Of a DNA stretch of 64,000 nt, positions 15,355-23,748 are shown piece after piece. The stretch lies in the NCBI GenBank assembly GCA_030529445.1, contig JAUMWW010000007.1, positions 39,731 to 103,730 on the forward strand, written 5' to 3'. The stretch's first letter is position 1; each line of letters begins with the position of its first letter. The notes beneath the pieces were generated by a model. The model did no database searches, was not told where the DNA came from, and saw only the letters and a list, made by a program, of their open reading frames with translations. Origin of the DNA: Johnsonella sp. Lineage in GTDB: Bacteria > Bacillota > Clostridia > Lachnospirales > Lachnospiraceae. Both the position numbers and the translations under genes were made by a program.

Positions 15355-15402
15355 TAAAAAATCGGATAATTGTTCTTTGTAAAATCTTAACACTTATCCG
15401 AT
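15355..15402 (-). terminator. Rho-independent terminator after the MATE exporter gene
   Basis: On the minus strand, ATCGGATAA (15402-15394) pairs with TTATCCGAT (15369-15361), followed at once by a T-rich run (to 15355). A further CGGATAA copy lies at 15347-15353. Confidence 0.65.
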
Positions 15403-15453
15403 ATTGCGCTTCAATATGAAATTCTTTCTCATTCCCTCATTCTCAAGCGGAAT

Positions 15454-16818
15454 TTAAGCTTTTTTCCCTTTCTTTTCACCAAGGTAGAGCTTTTCCGGGC
15501 TCAGTCTTAAAAAATAAAATGCAAAAAACAGAGCAATCAGCCCGCTGCTTCCCTCGGAAAGAGCGTATGCAAGATATACTCCATCCGTTCCCATCCTCTC
15601 GGGCAGAACATAGAGAGCCGGTATCAGAATCGCTCCGTAGCGGAGGATATAAAGAAAGGTGGATACCTTAGGACGCTTGATGCTTTGCAGATAGGTCGTC
15701 ACGATTGAGTGAACTGCAACCATGGGAAGCATGGAAAGGTAAATTCTGATATTATGGACGCTGATCTCGATCAGGCTTCTCTCATTTGTAAAGAAGGAGA
15801 TAAAAAATTCCGGAACGAGCTGAACCGAAAACAAAACCCCCGACATAAAGAGAATCACAAAACCAAGAGAAAGCTTCAACGCGGCATTGGTCCTCTCCGC
15901 TTTGCGCGCCCCGTAATTATAGCCGAAAATCGCCTGCGTTCCCTGCCCCACTCCATAGACTACCATCATAAAAAAATGAGAAACGGAAGTAATCAAAGTG
16001 ATTGATGCCATATGATAATCTCCCCCGTAAGCTATGATATAGCGGTTGAGAATAATCGCCACAACCGTTCCGAATACCTGCATATAAAGCGTCGGCATTC
16101 CGTTCCAGGTGATTTCTCCCATACAGTTTAAGAATTCCCCCCTTTTCAGATCCGCAATCCCCTGCTTTCCCAAGGGATTTCTGCGAAAAAAGAAGATGAT
16201 AAAGACCGTAACCAGGGTCTGGGAGATCACGGTCGCCACCGCCGCCCCCTTCACTCCGTAATTCCACACAAGAATAAAGAAATAATCCAAGACAATGTTT
16301 AAGACCGAGCTGATCATCACATAGAACATGGCTTCCTTTGCATAACCGAGGGCGCGCACACAGCTATTGAGGCAGTATCCCGTCAGACCGGGAACTCCTC
16401 CCAAAAGAATGATAGCGATATAGTCCTTTGCCATCGGGCAGACCTCTTTCGATACCTTCAATACCGCAAAAATATCATCTAAAAAATGCAAGGATAAAAG
16501 AGTCAGGATCAAGAGACTCACAATAATATAGATTGTTGCGGAAAGCAGGATTTTACCCGCTTTTTCTTCTTCCTCTCTTCCCATATGAATAGAGATTAGA
16601 GTTGCCGAACCGCTTCCGATCACCATGACGAATATCATCTGTACGATTTGCAGAGGCATTGTGATACCGACTGCCGTCAACCCCAAAGAATTGACCTTGC
16701 CCACGAATATTCTGTCCGCCACATTATAAACAGCGGCTGCCACCATACTGAAAATCGCGGTCACGGACAGTTTTAAAATCAAGGAACTTAAGTTCTCATT
16801 CCCCAAATCTTTCGCCAA
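15454..16818 (-). CDS. MATE-family multidrug/metabolite exporter
   Basis: 454 residues with twelve predicted membrane spans, the MATE length. Typical motifs are VADRIFVGKVNSLGLTAVG in helix 1-2 and GVGQGTQAIFGYNYGARK in the second half (the NorM/MepA repeat). It probably exports drugs or metabolites in exchange for sodium or protons. The start codon is TTG with GGGGGAG just upstream; no ATG fits better. It lies upstream of the nitrogenase-like operon on the same strand, but a terminator and a separate promoter stand between them. Confidence 0.9.
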   Translation of the reverse strand: MAKDLGNENLSSLILKLSVTAIFSMVAAAVYNVADRIFVGKVNSLGLTAVGITMPLQIVQMIFVMVIGSGSATLISIHMGREEEEKAGKILLSATIYIIVSLLILTLLSLHFLDDIFAVLKVSKEVCPMAKDYIAIILLGGVPGLTGYCLNSCVRALGYAKEAMFYVMISSVLNIVLDYFFILVWNYGVKGAAVATVISQTLVTVFIIFFFRRNPLGKQGIADLKRGEFLNCMGEITWNGMPTLYMQVFGTVVAIILNRYIIAYGGDYHMASITLITSVSHFFMMVVYGVGQGTQAIFGYNYGARKAERTNAALKLSLGFVILFMSGVLFSVQLVPEFFISFFTNERSLIEISVHNIRIYLSMLPMVAVHSIVTTYLQSIKRPKVSTFLYILRYGAILIPALYVLPERMGTDGVYLAYALSEGSSGLIALFFAFYFLRLSPEKLYLGEKKGKKA

Positions 16819-16953
16819 TGGTATCTCCCCCTACGGTCTTGATGAAAGATATTATAGTTCAAAATCCCGAATAATTCTATTGAATTTTATTTCTTCATGA
16901 TGATTGACAAAGAATTCCTCTAAATTCAGATTTAAAAACTTCTGATTTATCTT

Positions 16954-17493
16954 TTAATGCCCGGAGGATTCCTCTTCTCCTATCTTCTTGCTGTACCAGG
17001 TACGGAAAGTTATGGTCATCCAACCGAGTACAAGTCCCAAAAGAAGATAAACCATCAAAGTAATAAATACTTCGGGATATGTTGCTCCCGGTATATACAG
17101 CATGGATCCGAAAAATGCGGCGCAAGCAACGTATACCGCAGGAATTAATCTAAAAAGTTTCGGGCATAACTCTAAATACATTAATAACCAGGCAATCAAA
17201 CACACAGCCGCCGGAGCAGCCCAGAAGCCCATAGAGCCGATTGCTCCGGCTATCGTAAAGATAAAAATTCCCGATATAATCCCCATCACGAATGAAACGA
17301 CCGACTGGATACCGTTAAAAACCGTACAACCTGGCATAAAATAGGTTGCCCAGCCCAAAAAAGACGCCCAAGAATATCCCACTCCGCCAGAAATAGGCAT
17401 ATGAGAATGCAGCATTTGATCGATCATCTGTATCATCCCCGCTTGAATGCCGACAAATAAGGCAATCGGAGTATGTTTTAAAACTTTCATCAT
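16954..17493 (-). CDS. DUF1097-family (YcdZ-like) membrane protein
   Basis: 179 residues with about five membrane spans. Motifs such as GWATYFMPGCTVFNGI and FFGSMLYIPGATYPEVF fit the DUF1097 family, which includes E. coli YcdZ. AGGTGG lies upstream of two adjacent ATG codons; either could be used. The preceding 250 bases are exceptionally A/T-rich. Function is unknown; small-molecule transport is a guess from topology. Confidence 0.65.
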   Translation of the reverse strand: MMKVLKHTPIALFVGIQAGMIQMIDQMLHSHMPISGGVGYSWASFLGWATYFMPGCTVFNGIQSVVSFVMGIISGIFIFTIAGAIGSMGFWAAPAAVCLIAWLLMYLELCPKLFRLIPAVYVACAAFFGSMLYIPGATYPEVFITLMVYLLLGLVLGWMTITFRTWYSKKIGEEESSGH

Positions 17494-17729
17494 AAGCCAC
17501 CTCTTTCTTTCTACAAATTTACAACAAGTTTACTGATAAGTTTTTATAAAAAATCCTTTTCATTGATCACTCTTATCTTTTTTACAATTAAAAACTTTTT
17601 TATTTTTATTTTCTTTGTATTAATATATTTTTTCTTTTTTTATTTCCATAATTGATTGTTTTTATTGCTTGTTTTATTGTTTGAAATATATTATTTCTAT
17701 GTAAATCCATTTATTTATTAAATATTATT
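17494..17729. other. Very A/T-rich intergenic stretch
   Basis: No gene seen. The sequence is almost all A and T with long T-runs on the plus strand and lies upstream of the minus-strand DUF1097 gene. It would suit a promoter region with A-tracts, but no single -35/-10 pair stands out. Confidence 0.5.
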
Positions 17730-17780
17730 TTTTAAAAAAATAAGTGCAGAAAACAGAAAATTCTCTCTGCCCTCTGCACC
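17730..17780 (-). terminator. Rho-independent terminator of the nitroreductase gene
   Basis: On the minus strand, GTGCAGA (17779-17773) pairs with TCTGCAC (17750-17744), with a second inner helix (CAGA/TCTG). The sequence after it is TTATTTTTTT. Confidence 0.75.
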
Positions 17781-17861
17781 TTTCTCATTGACATCCTGTA
17801 TTTGATCAATTTATAATTTTATATAAAATCCTTTTTTTCTTTCACTAATCAAGGTTTTCCT

Positions 17862-18389
17862 CTACTCCGCCCAGAACACCCTCTCATCTTTACGTTTTGC
17901 CGCCTGAGGGATTTCCCCGCTTATATATCCGACAGCGCAATACCCTATACCTTCCCATTCTCCATCTGCTCCAAGATTCGATAAAAACTCTTTCCACTCG
18001 TCCATCTCAAATTCTTCTTTTGCCCGATGTATCCAAATACTGCCCAGACCGAGAGAATGCGCAGCCAACATCATATTTCCTATAACGAGGCTCCCGTCAT
18101 ATATTCTGTTTTTAGAATTCTTATTCGCAAGAACAGCAAGAATTGCCGGTGCTCCGTAAAAAGGGTCGTATCCCTCCTGCCAGCCTCCGATCTTAGAATT
18201 GGACGCAGACAATCTTTCTTTTATCTTATCATTTGTCACCGCGACAATTATTGTTTCCTGTTTTCCCATAGTATTTGCCGCATAAAGTCCTGCTTCAATG
18301 ATTTGTTCCAAATCTCCCTTCTTCGGCATATCCGTTTTGAATTTACGAATACTCCTGCGTTCTTTTATCGCTTTAATAATATCGTTCAT
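17862..18389 (-). CDS. Nitroreductase-family protein
   Basis: About 175 residues. The N-terminal ERRSIRKF is the FMN-phosphate binding motif of the family. GLGSIWIHRAKEEF and the GYISGE region near the C-terminus also fit. It is expected to be a homodimeric FMN enzyme reducing nitro, quinone or other electron-poor substrates with NAD(P)H. The ATG at 18389 follows AAGGAG. A longer in-frame reading would overlap the upstream rhodanese gene by 28 bases and lacks a better ribosome site. It is probably co-transcribed with the rhodanese lipoprotein. Confidence 0.85.
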   Translation of the reverse strand: MNDIIKAIKERRSIRKFKTDMPKKGDLEQIIEAGLYAANTMGKQETIIVAVTNDKIKERLSASNSKIGGWQEGYDPFYGAPAILAVLANKNSKNRIYDGSLVIGNMMLAAHSLGLGSIWIHRAKEEFEMDEWKEFLSNLGADGEWEGIGYCAVGYISGEIPQAAKRKDERVFWAE

Positions 18390-18403
18390 CTCATTTCTCC
18401 TTA

Positions 18404-18823
18404 TTATTCGGTTACGATATCGCCCGTCCAATTTATAATTCCGCCAAACTCATACACTTTAGTATACCCCATGTCTGCAAGTTTTTTTGATGCCTGTTTG
18501 CTTCGATTTCCGCTTCGACAATACACAAGAATGATCTCGTCTTTGTCGGGCAGTTCCTTTGGTTCACTCTCTTTAATGCTTTCATTCGGAATCAGAATCG
18601 CTCCGGGAATATGCCCCGTCGCATACTCTTCCTTTGTCCGAACATCAACGATAAGATAAGAATCTTCCCCTTCCATTATTTTCTTCGCCTCATCTTGGGA
18701 AATCGACTTAAATTCGACTTTGGCTGTCGTCTCCTCTCCATTCGTCGCCTGCCCTCCGGCAGCACATCCGCCAATTAAAAACATCAGCAACATGATAAAT
18801 ACAACTACATAAACCTTGTTCAT
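18404..18823 (-). CDS. Rhodanese-domain lipoprotein
   Basis: 139 residues. The signal peptide carries a lipobox LIGGC (Cys20), so the protein is exported and lipid-anchored. The remainder is one rhodanese domain: YLIVDVRTKEEYATGHIPGA and the active-site loop YCRSGNRS with the catalytic Cys, and YEFGGIINW at the end. It may handle sulfane sulfur or a thiol outside the membrane. The nitroreductase gene starts 14 bases after it. Confidence 0.85.
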   Translation of the reverse strand: MNKVYVVVFIMLLMFLIGGCAAGGQATNGEETTAKVEFKSISQDEAKKIMEGEDSYLIVDVRTKEEYATGHIPGAILIPNESIKESEPKELPDKDEIILVYCRSGNRSKQASKKLADMGYTKVYEFGGIINWTGDIVTE

Positions 18824-18977
18824 CTTTCTTATCCTCTCCTCTTCCGAATCAAAAGTCCGAAAGTTTCTTATTTTTTTATAAAGACCTAAACCTGCAAGGT
18901 TAAGATCATCATTAAGTATACATCATTAATATTTTTTGTCCATACTTATTTTCACTTGCTTTTACTCTTCTGTCGAG

Positions 18978-19607
18978 TCAATCCGCTTTCCACTGATATT
19001 TTTTCAGATCTACCCTGCCGTTTTTTACTTCTATGCCCTCCGCTTCCAAGAGCTTTGCCTGTTCCCCCGCTCCTCCGAAGGCAAACTCCCCCGCAAGCTC
19101 CCCCTTTGCATTTACCACGCGATAACAGGGTATTTTATCCGGTTCGGGATTTTTATGCAGCGCATTGCCGACGGCACGAGCCATTTTTCTTTCGCCCGCC
19201 TCTTTTGCTATCTGCCCGTAAGTGGCAACAGAGCCATAGGGAATCTTCTTTACCGCCTCATAAATACGCTTGGAGGCGCTATCGCTGACCAGATCATAGC
19301 TTTCTGCAATCATCATCTTCAAATCGGCATCCGGGATGCTTCCGTCCAAAATGATCGTATTCCAATGCCTCTTATTCTGATGGTATCCGGGCAAAACAGC
19401 CTTATATACATCCCGCCAAAAGTACGCCCTGTCGGGATCGGTTTTAATATTGAGATTGATCAATCCCTTTCTCTCATAAGTCCAGAGAAATGCTTTTTTA
19501 TTTCCCTTATAACGGACAAGCTGCCAGTTATTATTGCGAAACGGCGCATCCTGATAGGTATCGGGAAAGGATAAACCGTATTTCAACGCCTCTTCTCTGC
19601 TTTTCAT
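18978..19607 (-). CDS. Fusion of an MmcQ/YjbR domain with an O6-alkylguanine alkyltransferase-like domain
   Basis: 209 residues. Residues 1-105 are an MmcQ/YjbR-type domain (EEALKYGLSFPDTYQDAPF, then HWNTIILDGSIPD). Residues about 112-208 are the DNA-binding, methyl-accepting domain of MGMT/alkyltransferase-like proteins: IPYGSVATYGQIA is the helix-turn-helix with the arginine-finger region, and IPCYRVV keeps the acceptor Cys161, which alkyltransferase-like (inactive) proteins lack. It may be an active repair or damage-sensing protein. GAGG precedes the ATG. Both halves are recognised with good confidence. Confidence 0.85.
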   Translation of the reverse strand: MKSREEALKYGLSFPDTYQDAPFRNNNWQLVRYKGNKKAFLWTYERKGLINLNIKTDPDRAYFWRDVYKAVLPGYHQNKRHWNTIILDGSIPDADLKMMIAESYDLVSDSASKRIYEAVKKIPYGSVATYGQIAKEAGERKMARAVGNALHKNPEPDKIPCYRVVNAKGELAGEFAFGGAGEQAKLLEAEGIEVKNGRVDLKKYQWKAD

Positions 19608-19745
19608 TCCTCTTCCTCTTTTCTCCTCATTTTATCATCATTGCCGCTATCCTTCGATAGTGCCCCTAATTCCTCTTAGCTTCCACATATTTTATCAAAG
19701 GGAGAGAAAAAGGGCAAGTCGTTCCCCTTCCTCCGATATGAAAAT
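19608..19745. other. Intergenic leader region of the MmcQ-alkyltransferase gene
   Basis: No gene seen. On the minus strand this is the upstream region of the fusion gene and contains A/T-rich stretches such as TTGATAAAATATG that could form part of a promoter. Confidence 0.35.
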
Positions 19746-19845
19746 GGCTGCAGAAGATCCGAAGACCTTCTGCAGCCTGTGCTTAGAACCGAACCTCCGC
19801 ACGCAGTCTCCCGCAGGTTTTCTACAAGGCAATCCTAAAAGTATT
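19746..19845 (-). ncRNA. Structured GC-rich intergenic element, possible small RNA
   Basis: An 11-base perfect stem (19746-19756 against 19767-19777) is followed by a second structured block at about 19778-19833, with AACCT/AGGTT and GCCT/AGGC helices around a G-rich loop. It stands out in A/T-rich surroundings and has no open frame. A/T-rich TAATAATAC-type sequence just upstream on the minus strand could be its promoter, and the strong stem could be its end. A 6S-like or other small RNA is possible, but I could not match it to a family. The strand is uncertain. Confidence 0.35.
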
Positions 19846-19852
19846 ATTATCC

Positions 19853-19924
19853 CTATTTTAAACTACACCTGAACATAAACCGATAAGAAATAACCGATAA
19901 CAAAGATACCTTAATCTTGAACAT
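19853..19924 (-). CDS. Possible 23-residue peptide
   Basis: AGGAGG lies 4 bases before an ATG that opens a 23-codon frame starting MFKIKVSLLSVISYRFMF. A 12-base direct repeat, GGTTTATGTTCA on the minus strand (19918-19929 and 19870-19881), spaces two in-frame ATGs 48 bases apart. The ideal ribosome site is the only support. Confidence 0.25.
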   Translation of the reverse strand: MFKIKVSLLSVISYRFMFRCSLK

Positions 19925-19975
19925 AAACCTCCTGATTGTTCAACAATCTCATAATTCCTTGTACGGAAAATCATC

Positions 19976-20491
19976 TTAAATTTCCACTTCAAATTCAACG
20001 GTCTGATTATACTTGTCAAGAGCCATCTGCATTTCCATTATAGTCTTGGAAACGGATTCGTACTCCTTCTTAACCACCTCCAGATCATAATTGATATATC
20101 GATATTCGGGAACCGGATTTCTGGGCATATAAGAGCGCCTCTCTTCCCTCGCCTTGGGAAGCTGCTTACGCATTTGATCAAGCACCGATTTTCTCTTATT
20201 CAGCTGAGCCATCCTGATCAGAATCATATCAACGCTCAGCTCTGATTCACCTACGGGAATCTTCGCCGCGGCATTGCTTACATTCAGTACATGCTTGATC
20301 AGCGCAATCTGCTCATCCAGACCCGCGATCATAGATGCAACCTCCGAATAATCGTATTCCGGCACAACAGCTTCCTCGTTGATCGCTGCCACATAGCTAC
20401 AGGATGTCGCCTCTTTGTTTATCCAAAAAATTTTATCCGCTTCCAGGCTTTTCAGTATTTTATTGGCATATGCCGATGTCATTTTCCTCAT
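19976..20491 (-). CDS. Coiled-coil protein of unknown function, perhaps DIP1984-like
   Basis: 171 residues, largely helical and without membrane segments. The stretch DEQIALIKHVLNVSNAAAKI followed by VDMILIRMAQLNKRKSVLD and a C-terminal MEMQMALDKYNQTVEFEVEI resembles DIP1984/septicolysin-like proteins in layout, but I am not sure of the family. It is downstream of a small XRE regulator on the same strand, so the two may form a module. Confidence 0.5.
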   Translation of the reverse strand: MRKMTSAYANKILKSLEADKIFWINKEATSCSYVAAINEEAVVPEYDYSEVASMIAGLDEQIALIKHVLNVSNAAAKIPVGESELSVDMILIRMAQLNKRKSVLDQMRKQLPKAREERRSYMPRNPVPEYRYINYDLEVVKKEYESVSKTIMEMQMALDKYNQTVEFEVEI

Positions 20492-20576
20492 TTATCTGCC
20501 CTCTCTTTTCTCAACTTATTTTTTATTCTGAGATTAGTCTAAAGCAATCCTTGCGCTTTGTCATTCTACCTCCGGT

Positions 20577-20840
20577 TTAAAATAAAAAGCTCCATAAATG
20601 ACTAAAATCCCCGTCAATGACGAGGATTTCTTCAATACCGGTATGCAGTAATCTGCTTAAGATTATAAAATTGTCTAAATTCGGCAATGATCTGCCGGAA
20701 AGCCATTTATAGATTGCCTGCGGATTCTCAAATCCCATAGCCCGCTGCACATCCTTTACGGTATAGCCCTTTTCCTTCAGCAGCACTTTGATCCGTTCTC
20801 CCGTTTCCTTTTGTCGGATCGACAAATACATCGCTTCCAT
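20577..20840 (-). CDS. XRE-family helix-turn-helix regulator
   Basis: 87 residues. The helix-turn-helix spans about residues 27-60: KGYTVKDVQRAMGFENPQAI then YKWLSGRSLPNLDNF, the classical XRE recognition region. The protein has only this domain plus a short hydrophobic tail. It is probably a transcriptional regulator of the neighbouring coiled-coil gene; this is inference. GGAGG lies upstream of the start. Confidence 0.8.
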   Translation of the reverse strand: MEAMYLSIRQKETGERIKVLLKEKGYTVKDVQRAMGFENPQAIYKWLSGRSLPNLDNFIILSRLLHTGIEEILVIDGDFSHLWSFLF

Positions 20841-21134
20841 CTTCGTACCTCCGCAATTTTATTCCATCCCAAATCACGACTGTCAGATATTAAAGACCAT
20901 TATATCGAATTCTGCGGAAAATGCATTAAACTTTTGGTTGAAAAATCTATGCCAAAGGAGTTAAGCTGCTAAAAAGTTTAATTTTAAACGATATGCAAAT
21001 CCTTCCCGATATCATCGCAATGCTTTTTAATCCGCCCTTTGTTTTACCCCTCGGTATCTCTACGAAAATCCTGCTTGCATACGGGTTCTCTTTCTTCTCT
21101 CCGCTATGCTCAAGAGGTAATGCGGATACCCACT
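20841..21134. other. Intergenic region between the XRE gene and lysS
   Basis: No gene, RNA or repeat could be supported here. The XRE gene promoter should lie in the part next to 20840. The part next to lysS has no strong T-tailed hairpin. Confidence 0.4.
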
Positions 21135-23078
21135 CTAATACAGCTTCGCCCCTGCCGGAATACGCCTGTCCACCATTAAGAGATTCAGCCTTTCTTCTCC
21201 CTCTTCTTTGTGAATCGCACTCAGAAGCATACCGCAGGATTCGATTCCCATCACTAGCCTTGGCGGCAGATTGGTAATGGCTACAAGTGTCTTGCCCACC
21301 AGCTCTTCCGGCTCGTAATAGGCGCGAATTCCGCTTAAAATCGTGCGCTCCTTTCCTGTTCCGTCATCTAAGGTAAACTGCAAGAGTTTCTTCGACTTCG
21401 GGACGGATTCACAGGCAAGAACCTTTACTGCTCTGAAATCCGATTTTGAGAAAACTTCAAAATCAACAAAGTCCTCAAACAGCGGTTCTATTTCCACTTT
21501 GGAAAAATCTATTTTTTCTTCAGTGAGAGGAGCTGCCTCGACAGGTTTCTCACCGTCCTTTTTCTCATTCTTTTCTCCTCCTAAACTCTTCATCGTCGGG
21601 AAGAGCAGCACATCCCTGATCGCCGGCGAGTTGGTCAGCAGCATCACCAGCCTGTCTATGCCGTATCCTATACCGCCCGTCGGAGGCATACCGATCTCCA
21701 ATGCATTGAGAAAGTCCTCATCCGTATGATTCGCCTCCTCGTCTCCCGCTGCAAATGCCGCCTCCTGCGCAAGGAATCTCTCCTTCTGGTCGATCGGATC
21801 ATTAAGCTCGGAATAAGCGTTGCACATCTCCCTGCCGTAGATAAAGAGCTCAAATCTCTCCACAAACTCCGGATTATCCGGTTTTTTCTTGGTCAGCGGC
21901 GAAACCTCGATAGGATAATCCATCACGAAGGTCGGCTGAATCAGATGCTTCTCGACAAATTCCTCAAAAAAGAGATTTAAGATATCTCCCTTGGTATGCC
22001 TCTCCTCAAATTCCACATGCTTTTCCTTGGCGATCGCCCTCGCCTCATCGGTATCCCTGATCTGCGTGAAATCGACGCCGCTGTACTGCTTCACCGCATC
22101 CAGCATTGTAATTCTGGCAAAGGGCTTGCCCAGATCGATCATTGCCTCCGCATAGGGAATTTCCGTGCTTTGACAAACCTCTTTTGCAAGATGCCGGAAA
22201 AGATTTTCCGTCAGATCCATCATCCCGTAATAATCCGTATATGCCTGATAAAGCTCCATCAGTGTAAACTCGGGGTTATGTCTGGTATCCACTCCCTCGT
22301 TGCGGAAAACCCGCCCGATCTCATACACCTTCTCCAATCCTCCGACGATGAGCCTCTTTAGATAAAGCTCCAGAGAAATACGAAGCTTCACATCCTCATC
22401 CAGAGCATTATAATGCGTATGGAAAGGTCTTGCCGCAGCTCCTCCGGCATTGGATACGAGCATCGGGGTCTCCACCTCGATAAAGCCCTGAGCATCCATG
22501 AATTTTCTGATTTCGCTGATAATTTTCGATCTCTTGACGAAGGTCTCCTTGACCTCCTCGTTCATGATCAGATCCACATATCTTTGCCTGTAGCGGATAT
22601 CCGTATCCGTAAGACCGTGGAACTTCTCCGGAAGCGGCTTCAGGCTCTTGGAAAGCAGCTCCACCCTGCTCGCATGAAGGCTGATCTCTCCCGTCTTTGT
22701 CTTAAACACCGTACCCCGGACTCCTATAATATCTCCGATATCCAGCTTCTTAAATTCCGCATAAGCTTCCTCACCGACGCTGTCTCTTGCCACATAGGAC
22801 TGTATCCTTCCCTGAAGATCCTGCACATGGCAAAAGCTTGCCTTGCCCATGATGCGCTTGGACATCATCCTTCCTGCGATCGAAATTTCCTGATTTTCGA
22901 GGGCTTCAAATCCTTCCTTGATCTCCCTGCTATGGTGGCTTGCCTCATACTTCGTTACGGCATAGGGATCCTTCCCCGCCTCGCTAAGCGCCTTGAGCTT
23001 ATCCCTTCTCGCCTGAAGAATATGGTTGAGCTCCTCCGTCGTTAATTCCTTTTCGATTTGATTTGATAAATCTGCCAC
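21135..23078 (-). CDS. lysS: Lysyl-tRNA synthetase (class II) with C-terminal tRNA-binding domain
   Basis: 647 residues. An OB-fold anticodon-binding domain (about 55-165) precedes the class II core: motif 2 [20 protein letters not shown] and motif 3 [12 protein letters not shown]. The core ends near residue 500, the normal end of LysRS. A charged linker then leads to a Trbp111/EMAP II-like tRNA-binding domain (about 535-647: [36 protein letters not shown]), as found at the end of MetRS. It charges tRNA-Lys. It follows greA by 15 bases and shares its promoter. The extension is also seen in some relatives, I believe. Confidence 0.95.
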   Translation of the reverse strand: MADLSNQIEKELTTEELNHILQARRDKLKALSEAGKDPYAVTKYEASHHSREIKEGFEALENQEISIAGRMMSKRIMGKASFCHVQDLQGRIQSYVARDSVGEEAYAEFKKLDIGDIIGVRGTVFKTKTGEISLHASRVELLSKSLKPLPEKFHGLTDTDIRYRQRYVDLIMNEEVKETFVKRSKIISEIRKFMDAQGFIEVETPMLVSNAGGAAARPFHTHYNALDEDVKLRISLELYLKRLIVGGLEKVYEIGRVFRNEGVDTRHNPEFTLMELYQAYTDYYGMMDLTENLFRHLAKEVCQSTEIPYAEAMIDLGKPFARITMLDAVKQYSGVDFTQIRDTDEARAIAKEKHVEFEERHTKGDILNLFFEEFVEKHLIQPTFVMDYPIEVSPLTKKKPDNPEFVERFELFIYGREMCNAYSELNDPIDQKERFLAQEAAFAAGDEEANHTDEDFLNALEIGMPPTGGIGYGIDRLVMLLTNSPAIRDVLLFPTMKSLGGEKNEKKDGEKPVEAAPLTEEKIDFSKVEIEPLFEDFVDFEVFSKSDFRAVKVLACESVPKSKKLLQFTLDDGTGKERTILSGIRAYYEPEELVGKTLVAITNLPPRLVMGIESCGMLLSAIHKEEGEERLNLLMVDRRIPAGAKLY

Positions 23079-23093
23079 CTCAATCTCCCTCTT

Positions 23094-23576
23094 TTATTTT
23101 ACTCTCTGTATATCCAAAATTTTATATTCGGATTTTCCCGCCTGCGTCTCTACAATTACTTTATCTCCTACCTTCTTGCCGATCAAAGCGCGTCCCACCG
23201 GAGATTCGTTGCTGATCTTTCCCTCCATGGAATTGACTTCCATCGAGCCCACGATCGTAAAATCTATCTCTTCTTCGTATTCCTTATCGTAAACCTTCAC
23301 GAGGCAGCCTACGCTGATCGTATCCAGATCCACCTCATCTTCCACAACGACGATCGCATTTTTCAGCAGGTTTTCCAAATGGTCTATACGACTCTGTATA
23401 TCTCTCTGTTCGTCCTTAGCCGCATCATACTCTGCATTTTCGGAAAGGTCTCCCTGCTCCCTCGCCTCTCTGAGCTTCTCGGAAATTTCCTTTCTTCTGT
23501 TAACCTTAAGGTCCTGAAGCTCATCTTCATATTTTTTAAGACCTGAATAGGTAAGTATGTTTTTCTTTTCAGACAT
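23094..23576 (-). CDS. greA: Transcription elongation factor GreA
   Basis: 160 residues, the family length. The N-terminal coiled coil (residues about 10-75) carries the acidic tip DLSENAEYDAAKDEQ that reaches into the RNA polymerase secondary channel. The C-terminal FKBP-like domain ends with SPVGRALIGKKVGDKVIV. It stimulates cleavage of backtracked RNA. It is the first gene of the greA-lysS operon, with a consensus promoter at 23635-23663. Confidence 0.97.
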   Translation of the reverse strand: MSEKKNILTYSGLKKYEDELQDLKVNRRKEISEKLREAREQGDLSENAEYDAAKDEQRDIQSRIDHLENLLKNAIVVVEDEVDLDTISVGCLVKVYDKEYEEEIDFTIVGSMEVNSMEGKISNESPVGRALIGKKVGDKVIVETQAGKSEYKILDIQRVK

Positions 23577-23634
23577 TTCGCACCTCTATCTCCTGTTTAT
23601 TACAAATATATAATGCAACTTTTTATTCCGTGCA

Positions 23635-23663
23635 ATTATACCCTCTCTCCTTATGATTGTCAA
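23635..23663 (-). promoter_or_regulatory. Promoter of the greA-lysS operon
   Basis: On the minus strand, TTGACA (23663-23658) and TATAAT (23640-23635) are 17 bases apart, about 60 bases upstream of the greA ATG. Confidence 0.8.
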
Positions 23664-23680
23664 GAAAGTATGTTAATAAA

Positions 23681-23746
23681 AAAACCTCGCGGAGTGCCGC
23701 ATTTCAAGTCTTTTTCCATGATCTGCCCCGGCACTTTTCAGGTTTT
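23681..23746 (-). terminator. Terminator after dusB
   Basis: On the minus strand, AAAACCT and AGTGCC (from 23746) pair with GGCACT (23698-23693) and AGGTTTT (23687-23681), followed by more T residues. It begins 3 bases after the dusB stop. Confidence 0.65.
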
Positions 23747-23748
23747 CT

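Noticed and set aside
15347..15402. Three CGGATAA copies as regulator binding repeats
   Set aside because: Two of them form the stem of a T-tailed terminator after the MATE gene; the third is probably chance.
17494..17729. Origin-like A/T-rich region
   Set aside because: No DnaA boxes, no nearby dnaA or dnaN and no iterons were seen.
23577..23634. Riboswitch or T-box leader before greA-lysS
   Set aside because: The leader is only about 60 bases and no T-box or lysine-riboswitch motif is visible.
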